A stretch of DNA of 64,000 bases from Agelas oroides. Its lineage: Eukaryota > Porifera > Demospongiae > Agelasida > Agelasidae. Numbering within the stretch: position 1 is the stretch's first letter; every line of letters starts with the position of its first letter. The notes under the pieces are model-generated. The model ran no database searches and was not told the origin of the DNA. It worked only from the letters and a program-made list of their open reading frames with translations. The stretch covers positions 1,702,902 through 1,766,901 of the forward strand of contig OX422199.1 of the NCBI GenBank assembly GCA_949130485.1, read 5' to 3'. Both the position numbers and the translations under genes were made by a program. Of the stretch, positions 55,737 to 64,000 are shown one piece after another.

Positions 55737-56978
55737 AATTATTATCATTATCGTACGACCGTCACCCGCGCGCCGCGCTTGGTCGCACGAAGTATGTAGG
55801 GCTTCCAATATCGCATTCGCATACATGGCTTCCGTAACCGCAAGAGAATCACCCGCGCGCCGCGCTTGGTCGCACGAAGATGTAGGGCTTCCAATATCGC
55901 ATTAGCGTACATGGCTTCCGTGATCGCTAGAGAAGACGACGTCAAGGAGGAAAAGGACGCCATCCGTCAGGTGATCTTTAACAACAAAGAATTCAAGCAA
56001 TAGCTGTGTGATTTCAGTGAACTGTACCCAGGTGTAGCCTCGTTCCCAGGCTCTCCCCACTAAGAGGGGGGAGGGCCCTTCTTAGCGGGGAGAGCCTGGG
56101 AACGAGGCTACCCAGGTAAGCAAGAATGAGAAGCATTTGCCACAGTTGTCTCCACTACACAATCTGCCAGACACAATCATGATGCAAAATGTAGACTCTT
56201 CTAGCCAGCACGACGTTCAGCAACCTTGAGTTGAAACTCTCAGAGAAAATGGAATGATTCATGTGATCTTTAATAGGCCTTGCAACTTCAAACCATATGA
56301 TGTCATAGAAAATATGGAAAACTTTTGTGGCTACCAACAATGGTGTTGAGATAGCAATGACACAGCCCTAATGGAAAAACTGAACCAACCAACATCCACT
56401 AACTCACTGGCAATGTGTATAAAAACTACCACCATACACCATTTGAAGCTCATTTGGTCAATAGAAACTCCAATGTAAGCTCTCATGTAAACAGGAAATA
56501 TTATGTCATCACTTTTATATCACACTAATGTCATGTTGTTTACAACAAAAATTGATAAAACCATAACGGTGATTGTGTACACAAAAAATTGCATGTTAGC
56601 CTCTTCCAAATCAGTTCATTGTTTCTCATCCCTAAGCAGAAAACTAGATGTGGGTTGGCCAACGGAATTGAAGACTTTCAATTACGAGGTCATTCCTGTG
56701 TGAATAATGTACAACACTGCCTTTGTCATTTATACACTCGGATGAGGCACAGTAGACAAACAGCAACTTCACTTCTTACTAAACGCCACGCCAACTTCGA
56801 CACCTCGACAAGAAGTGCGAAAGGGCACGCGTGTATACGAACTGCGTATGCACAATTTTAGTCCTTGGCATGCTGCTTGCTCAGGCTCGCCCCACAATGC
56901 CCTGCATTCATCTAGTTGGGGCGAGCCTGAGCGAGCCCCACATAGACGGTACAACTGGGAGATTTCATATATGTATTA
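55737..56978 (-). repeat. Array unit R10 (type C), hairpin flipped
   Basis: Body as R3/R4, but the hairpin (56915-56978) is plus and directly abuts ctagt without microsatellite. Confidence 0.83.
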
Positions 56979-58111
56979 TCATTATTATCATTATTATCAT
57001 TATTATCATTATCGTACGACCGTCACCCGCGCGCCGCGCTTGGTCGCACGAAGTATGTAGGGCTTCGCATTCGCATACATGGCTTCCGTGACCGCAAGAG
57101 AATCACCCGCGCGCCGCGCTTGGTCGCATGAAGTATGTAGGGCTTCTAATAGCGCATTAGCATACATGGCTTCCGTGACCGCAAGAGAAGAAGCCGACGT
57201 CAAGGAGGAAAAGGACACCATCCGTCAGGTGATCTTTAATTCCCAGGCTCTCCCCACTAAGAGGGGGGAGGGCCCTTCTTAGCGGGGAGAGCCTGGGAAC
57301 GAGGCTACCCAGGTAAGCAAGAATGGGAAGCATTTGCCACAATTGTCTCCACTACACAATCTGCCAGAGACAATGATGATGCAAATATAGACTTTTCTAG
57401 CCAGCACGACGTTCAGCAACCTGGAGTAGAAACTCTCAGAGAAAATGTCATAGAAAAAATGGAAAACTTTTGTGGCTACCAACAATGGTGTTGAGATAGC
57501 AATGACACAGCCCTAATGGAAAAACTGAACCAACCAACATCCACTAACTCACTGGCAATGTGTAAAAAAACTACCATTTGAAGCTGATTTGGTTGATAGA
57601 AACTCCAATGTAAGCTCTCATGCAAACAGGAAATATTATGTCATCACTTTTATATTGTTATTAGTGTAATGTCATGTTGTTTACAACAAAAATTGATAAA
57701 CCATAACGGTGATTGTGTACACAAAAAATTGCATGTTAGCCTCTTCCAAACCAATTCATTGTTTCTCACCCCTAAGCAGAAAACTAGATGTGGGTTGGCC
57801 AAGAATTGAAGACTTTCAATTACGAGGTCATTCCTGTGTGAATAATGTACAACGCTGCCTTTGTCATTTCTACACTTGGATGAGGCACAGTAAGCAAACA
57901 GCACTTTACTTCTTACTAAACGCCACGCCAACTTCGACACAAGTGCGAAGGGGTACGCGCGCTTGTGTACGAACTGCGCATGCGCAATTGTAGTCCTTGG
58001 CATACTGCTTGCTCAGGCTCGCCCCACAATGCCCTGCATTCCTCTAGTGATAATACATATATGAAATCTCCCAGTTGTACCGTCTATGTGGGGCTCGCTC
58101 AGGCTCGCCCC
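56979..58111 (-). repeat. Array unit R11 (type B)
   Basis: Duplicate of R7. Confidence 0.85.
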
Positions 58112-59364
58112 AATTATCGTACGACCGTCACCCGCGCGCCGCGCTTGGTCGCACGAAGTATGTAGGGCTTCGCATTCGCATACATGGCTTCCGTGACCGC
58201 AAGAGAATCACCCGCGCGCCGCGCTTGGTCGCATGAAGTATGTAGGGCTTCCAATAGTGATTAGCGTACATGGCTTCCGTGACCGCAAGAGAAGAAGCCG
58301 ACGTCAAGGAGGAAAAGGATACCATCCGTCAGGTGATCTTTAACAACAAAGAATTCAAGCAATAGCTGTGTGATTTCAGTGAACTGTACCCAGGTGTAGC
58401 CTCGTTCCCAGGCTCTCCCCACTAAGAGGGGGGAGGGCCCTTCTTAGCGGGGAGAGCCTGGGAACGAGGCTACCCAGGTAAGCAAGAATGGGAAGCATTT
58501 GCCACAATTGTCTCCACTACACAATCTGCCAGACACAATGATGATGCAAATATAGACTTTTCTAGCCAGCACGACGTTCAGCAACCTGGAGTAGAAACTC
58601 TCAGAGAAAATGTCATAGAAAAAATGGAAAACTTTTGTGGCTACCAACAATGGTGTTGAGATAGCAATGACACAGCCCTAATGGAAAAACTGAACCAACC
58701 AACATCCACTAACTCACTGGCAATGTGTAAAAAAAACTACCATTTGAAGCTCATTTGGTCGATAGAAACTCCAATGTAAGCTCTCATGCAAACAGGAAAT
58801 ATTATGTCATCACTTTTATATCGTTATTACTGTAATGTCATGTTGTTTACAACAAAAATTGATAAACCATAACGGTGATTGTGTACACCAAAAATTGCAT
58901 GTTAGCCTCTTCCAAACCAATTCATTGTTTCTCACCCCTAAGCAGAAAACTAGATGTGGGTTGGCCAAGAATTGAAGACTTTCAATTACGAGGTCATTCC
59001 TGTGTGAATAATGTACAACGCTGCCTTTGTCATTTCTACACTTGGATGAGGCACAGTAAGCAAACAGCAACTTTCCTTCTTACTAAACGCCACGCCAACT
59101 TCGACACCTCGACAAGTGCGAAGGGGTACGCGCGCGTGTGTACGAAGTGACTCATAGGCCTAATCAGGCCGGGCATCTCGCGTGTCACTCTAATAAAATA
59201 TTTCATTCATTCATTCAACTGCGCATGTGCAATTGTAGTCCTTGGCATACTGCTTGCTCAGGCTCGCCCCACAATGCCCTGCATTCGTCTAGTAATGATA
59301 ATTGGGGCGAGCCTGAGCGAGCCCCACATAGACGGTACAGCTGGGAGATTTCATATATGTATTA
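58112..59364 (-). repeat. Array unit R12 (type A), hairpin flipped
   Basis: Duplicate of R8, including the ~70-bp insertion ending in a ttcattcattcatt run. Confidence 0.85.
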
Positions 59365-60548
59365 TTATCATTATCGTACGACCGTCACCCGCGCGCCGCG
59401 CTTGGTCGCATGAAGTATGTAGGGCTTCGCATTCGCATACATGGCTTCCGTGACCGCAAGAGAATCACCCGCGCGCCGCGCTTGGTCGCATGAAGTATGT
59501 AGGGCTTCCAATAGCGCATTAGCGTACATGGCTTCCGTGACCGCAAGAGAAGAAGCCGACGTCAAGGAGGAAAAGGACACCATCCGTCAGGTGATCTTTA
59601 ACAACAAAGAATTCAAGCAATAGCTGTGTGATTTCAGTGAACTGTACCCAGGTGTAGCCTCGTTCCCAGGCTCTCCCCACTAAGAGGGGGGAGGGCCCTT
59701 CTTAGCGGGGAGAGCCTGGGAACGAGGCTACCCAGGTAAGCAAGAATGGGAAGCATTTGCCACAATTGTCTCCACTACACAATCTGCCAGAGACAATGAT
59801 GATGCAAATATAGACTTTTCTAGCCAGCACAACGTTCAGCAACCTGGAGTAGAAACTCTCAGAGAAAATGTCATAGAAAAAATGGAAAACTTTTGTGGCT
59901 ACCAACAATGGTGTTGAGATAGCAATGACACAGCCCTAATGGAAAAACTGAACCAACCAACATCCACTAACTCACTGGCAATGTGTAAAAAACTACCATT
60001 TGAAGCTCATTTGGTCGATAGAAACTCCAATGTAAGCTCTCATGCAAACAGGAAATATTATGTCATCACTTTTACATCGTTATTAGTGTAATGTCATGTT
60101 GTTTACAACAAAAATTGATAAACCATAACGGTGATTGTGTACACAAAAAATTGCATGTTAGCCTCTTCCAAACCAATTCATTGTTTCTCATCCCTAAGCA
60201 GAAAACTAGATGTGGGTTGGCCAAGAATTGAAGACTTTCAATTACGAGGTCATTCCTGTGTGAATAATGTACAACGCTGCCTTTGTCATTTCTACACTTG
60301 GATGAGGCACAGTAAGCAAACAGCAACTTTACTTCTTACTAAACGCCACGCCAACTTCGACACCTCGACAAGTGCGAAGGGGTACGCGCGCGTGTGTATG
60401 AACTGCGCATGCGCAATTGTAGTCCTTGGCATACTGCTTGCTCAGGCTCGCCCCACAATGCCCTGCATTCATCTAGTAATGATAATTGGGGCGAGCCTGA
60501 GCGAGCCCCACATAGACGGTACAACTGGGAGATTTCATATATGTATTA
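59365..60548 (-). repeat. Array unit R13 (type A), hairpin flipped
   Basis: Duplicate of R9 up to the hairpin, then diverges: plus-oriented hairpin with a long ATC/ATT tract. Confidence 0.85.
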
Positions 60549-61684
60549 TCATTATTATCATTATTATCATTATCGTACGACCGTCACCCGCGCGCCGCGC
60601 TTGGTCGCACGAAGTATGTAGGGCTTCGCATTCGCATACATGGCTTCCGTGACCGCAAGAGAATCACCCGCGCGCCGCGCTTGGTCGCATGAAGTATGTA
60701 GGGCTTCCAATAGCGCATTAGCATACATGGCTTCCGTGACCGCAAGAGAAGAAGCCGACGTCAAGGAGGAAAAGGACACCATCCGTCAGGTGATCTTTAA
60801 TTCCCAGGCTCTCCCCACTAAGAGGGGGGAGGGCCCTTCTTAGCGGGGAGAGCCTGGGAACGAGGCTATCCAGGTAAGCAAGAATGGGAAGCATTTGCCA
60901 CAATTGTCTCCACTACACAATCTGCCAGAGACAATGATGATGCAAATATAGACTTTTCTAGCCAGCACGACGTTCAGCAACCTGGAGTAGAAACTCTCAG
61001 AGAAAATGTCATAGAAAAAATGGAAAACTTTTGTGGCTACCAACAATGGTGTTGAGATAGCAATGACACAGCCCTAATGGAAAAACTGAACCAACCAACA
61101 TCCACTAACTCACTGGCAATGTGTAAAAAACTACCATTTGAAGCTCATTTGGTTGATAGAAACTCCAATGTAAGCTCTCATGCAAACAGGAAATATTATG
61201 TCATCACTTTTATATCGTTATTAGTGTAATGTCATGTTGTTTACAACAAAAATTGATAAACCATAACGGTGATTGTGTACACAAAAAATTGCATGTTAGC
61301 CTCTTCCAAACCAATTCATTGTTTCTCACCCCTAAGCAGAAAACTAGATGTGGGTTGGCCAAGAATTGAAGACTTTCAATTACGAGGTCATTCCTGTGTG
61401 AATAATGTACAACGCTGCCTTTGTCATTTCTACACTTGGATGAGGCACAGTAAGCAAACAGCAACTTCACTTCTTACTAAACGCCACGCCAACTTCGACA
61501 CAAGTGCGAAGGGGTACGCGCGCGTGTGTACGAACTGCGCATGCGCAATTGTAGTCCTTGGCATACTGCTTGCTCAGGCTCGCCCCACAATGCCCTGCAT
61601 TCCTCTAGTAATGATAATAATGATAATACATATATGAAATCTCCCAGTTGTACCGTCTATGTGGGGCTCGCTCAGGCTCGCCCC
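60549..61684 (-). repeat. Array unit R14 (type B)
   Basis: Near-copy of R1 (offset 15667), including the private gaggctatccaggtaag variant. Confidence 0.85.
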
Positions 61685-62803
61685 AATTATTATCATTATC
61701 GTACGACCGTCACCCGCGCGCCGCGCTTGGTCGCACGAAGTATGTAGGGCTTCGCATTCGCATACATGGCTTCCGTGACCGCAAGAGAATCACCCGCGCG
61801 CCGCGCTTGGTCGCATGAAGTATGTAGGGCTTCCAATAGCACATTAGCGTACATGGCTTCCGTGACCGCAAGAGAAGAAGCCGACGTCAAGGAGGAAAAG
61901 GACACCATCCGTCAGGTGATCTTTAACAACAAAGAATTCAAGCAATAGCTGTGTGATTTCAGTGAACTGTACCCACGTGTAGCCTCGTTCCCAGGCTCTT
62001 CCAACTAAGAGGGGGGAAGGCCCTTCTTAGTGGGGAGAGCCTGGGAACGAGGCTACCCAGGTAAGCAAGAATGGGAAGCATTTGCCACAATTGTCTCCAC
62101 TACACAATCTGCCAGAGACAATGATGATGCAAAATATAGACTCTTCTAGCCAGCACGACGTTCAGCAACCTGGAGTAGAAACTCTCAGAGAAAATGTCAT
62201 AGAAAAAATGGAAAACTTTTGTGGCTACCAACAATGGTGTTGAGATAGCAATGACACAGCCCTAATGGAAAAACTGAACCAACCAACATCCACTAACTCA
62301 CTGGCAATGTGTAAAAAACTACCATTTGAAGCTCATTTGGTCGATAGAAACTCCAATGTAAACTCTCATGCAAACAGGAAATATTATGTCATCACTTTTA
62401 TATCATTATTAGTGTAATGTCATGTTGTTTACAACAAAAATTGATAAACCATAACGGTGATTGTGTACACAAAAAATTGCATGTTAGCCTCTTCCAAACC
62501 AATTCATTGTTTCTCACCCCTAGGCAGAAAACTAGATGTGGGTTGGCCAAGAATTGAAGACTTTCAATTACGAGGTCATTCCTGTGTGAATAATGTACAA
62601 CGCTGCCTTTGTCATTTCTACACTTGGATGAGGCACAGTAAGCAAACAGCAACTTTACTTCTTACTAAACACCACGCCAACTTCGACACCTCGACAAGTG
62701 CGAAAGGGTACGCGCACGTGTGTACGAACTGCGCATGCGCAATTGTAGTCCTTGGCATACTGCTTGCTCAGGCTCGCCCCACAATGCCCTGCATTCATCT
62801 AGT
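61685..62803 (-). repeat. Array unit R15 (type A), no hairpin
   Basis: The last unit. Shares private variants with L2 and shows the empty site of L2's MITE. Ends at catctagt without hairpin or microsatellite. Confidence 0.85.
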
Positions 62804-62943
62804 TAGTATGCATGAGATGCTGACCAATCAGATCTTACTGTTCCATTTTGAGACAGTAGCAACACCTTGGCTTCAGTATGTAAGACCAATACTGGTGCAG
62901 TTTTAAGGTTGCAGATTAAACAAGCTGTGAACTATGAATACTA

Positions 62944-63018
62944 ATAACATCTGCTAGACCCTCTCTCACTTTTCTTGGATGGTGAGAGATGGTCTAGCTT
63001 GATAGACTACATCTAGGC
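62944..63018 (-). mobile_element. Right boundary element of the array (inverted)
   Basis: Inverted copy of 37219-37292: taacatctgctagaccctct ... gtctagcttgatagactaca tctaggcc, with some substitutions. About 140 bp of unrelated sequence separates it from the array end. Confidence 0.75.
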
Positions 63019-63636
63019 CTATTTGTAAGGGGGGGTGTGGTTCGTTGATTGTTGAAGTATGTTGTGTATAGCAGATATGACTAAAATCATTCACCTTCTA
63101 TCAACATGTACACTTGACTGTAGCAACATTTTGATATAGTACTTCATGTAATCTCAATTGGATCATGTGCACAGGCTGATTCATACATTACAGGTTGATG
63201 GTACTAAGTCTTGCATGCAATTTATAAGCCTCATTGTTGTTCACTGCATACATGCAAAAGTACTACATTGATATAAAATGTGTATGTAGCTAGTGTCCAT
63301 TGAAGTACGTGGTGAATGCTTGCGTTAGTCTTGTGCCCAGCCCATGCGTGCCTCCTTGAGAGGGAGGGGGAGGGGGGGTCTGTATGGGCACAAGACTATG
63401 CCTTCCTGGGAACGAGACTGGCACATGAATACAGAGATAGAACAGCCATGGTCATGTATGTCATATTATATTGCAATATAGTGTCCAAAAAATAATTATA
63501 ACTGTAAATAATAATATTGTGTTGAGCGTTCAATGCACAGTGCCATGATTTTACTCTGCATGAACAAAAAATACACCAAGTAAAAATAAATACATTTCTA
63601 TGCACACACACATTGTAACATAGTGATCATTGGCTA
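63019..63636. other. No gene identified
   Basis: AT-rich non-coding text. Near 63328-63418 a small inverted repeat (agtcttgtgcccagcccat / tgggcacaagact) is followed by a fragment ctgggaacgagact of the TAGCCTCG family. Confidence 0.45.
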
Positions 63637-63749
63637 TTAGAGGGCCATTGGTTCACTGCTAAGCGTCTTCTGTGTTCTGCGGAGGGTAGTCGTCTTGCAG
63701 CCTTCTGGCTGACTCTGTTCTTGGTGAGGGGAACCAAGGCAGGGGTGGA

Positions 63750-64000
63750 GGGGAGATCTGGTAGGTGCAAGACAGAGGCAGGAGAGGAGGAGGTAGGAGT
63801 AGAAGAAGAGGAAGGAGGTAGTGGGAGAGGAGTATAGGAGGAGGAGAAAGGAGTAGGGTGAGAGGAGGAGGTAGAGGAAGGAGAGGGGTAGAATGAGATG
63901 GGGAGGGAAGAGGAGGAGGTAGGGAAGAAGATATGGCAAGGGGAGGAGAGAAAGTGGGTGAGGAGGCAGGCAAAGAAGGAGAGAGGAAAAGGAGAAGGAG
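63750..64000. repeat. GA-rich low-complexity tract
   Basis: Almost pure purine (gaggaggaggtag-type) on the plus strand to the window edge. The minus strand stays open in two frames (Ser/Pro/Leu-rich); one ends ESARRLQDDYPPQNTEDA before TAG at 63661-63659, which might be the C-terminus of a gene off the right edge, but composition alone could explain it. Confidence 0.7.

Larger units (their letters stand above)
37294..62803. repeat. 21-unit inverted tandem array (~1.2-kb units)
   Basis: Six units in plus orientation (37294-44811) and fifteen in minus orientation (44874-62803) meet at a palindromic junction near 44840. Typical length 1.13-1.25 kb. Unit content in plus orientation: hairpin segment, ATT/ATC microsatellite, a gcagggcattgtggggcgag stretch, cgcatgcgcagttcg, a ~900-bp body, a nested TAGCCTCG MITE, two tandem ~80-bp ggtcacggaagccatgta repeats, and gacggtcgtacgat. 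Three subtypes: A (complete nested MITE), B (MITE and adjoining ~60 bp deleted, tttaattcccagg junction), C (longer, with 51 extra in-frame bp). Units are highly similar but not identical, with shared private variants, so higher-order duplications occurred. Confidence 0.92.

Noticed and set aside
37341..62906. Dozens of 60-174 codon open frames in both strands of the 37-63 kb array (e.g. MIVYTKNCMLASSKPIHC..., MLFAYCASSKCRNDKG..., MVSFSSLTSASSLAVTE...)
   Set aside because: They recur with every unit on opposite strands of the same DNA, vary in length with microsatellites, and have no promoter or splice support. The one frame I take as formerly coding is reported as a finding.
37219..63018. CRISPR array
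   Set aside because: Repeat unit of ~1.2 kb with conserved, not unique, spacers in a eukaryotic context; nothing resembles short direct repeats with unique spacers or Cas genes.
1..64000. tRNA and rRNA genes
   Set aside because: I looked for A/B-box pairs with cloverleaf potential and for rRNA-like conserved text and found none that I could support by eye; tRNAscan-SE would settle it.

Overview
The window looks like animal nuclear DNA, most likely from a demosponge. Two things point there. A cluster of two-exon genes encodes small secreted proteins with 11 Gly-X-Y triplets and a 10-cysteine C-terminal domain, the architecture of the sponge short-chain (spongin-type) collagens described from Ephydatia. 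Next to it lies an intron-rich gene for an unconventional class IX-like myosin. There are no bacterial operon features. All calls come from reading the sequence; no database search was run.

Layout. (1) About 0-25.7 kb: tandem short-chain collagen array. Seven units carry both a 70-nt signal-peptide exon and a ~0.73-0.75 kb collagen/C-domain exon (ATGs at 2708, 8826, 14509, 16339, 19011, 20951, 23511). Four look intact (14509, 16339, 19011, 20951), two are frameshifted (2708, 23511), and one has an 803-bp foldback transposon in its signal-peptide exon (8826). Between them lie orphan promoter plus exon-1 cassettes and deletion relics. The TATA box lies exactly 105 bp before the ATG in almost every unit. 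Two segmental duplications are visible: 4.77-6.83 kb with 11.93-14.03 kb, and the gene pair 4/5 with 6/7. (2) About 26.4-34 kb, minus strand: the end of a myosin motor domain, four IQ motifs, a long charged/low-complexity tail and half of a C1 zinc-binding domain. One in-frame TAG sits at the start of the tail. The introns hold several MITEs. (3) About 34.3-37.2 kb: foldback and MITE insertions, one carrying a HIRAN-like coding fragment, and some unexplained short open stretches. (4) About 37.29-62.80 kb: an array of 21 units of ~1.13-1.25 kb (one longer because of a MITE), six in one orientation and fifteen in the other, meeting at a palindromic junction near 44.84 kb. Each unit carries a decayed coding frame, a nested MITE and a ~60-bp hairpin segment whose orientation flips between units. 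Short inverted copies of a ~75-bp element flank the array. (5) About 62.8-64 kb: non-coding sequence ending in a GA-rich tract.

Working together: the collagen copies share promoter, signal peptide and C-domain, and so probably make co-expressed extracellular matrix proteins that differ in three short variable loops and in presence or loss of an RGD tripeptide. The myosin is functionally separate. The 37-63 kb array looks like transposon-derived satellite that captured a host coding fragment.
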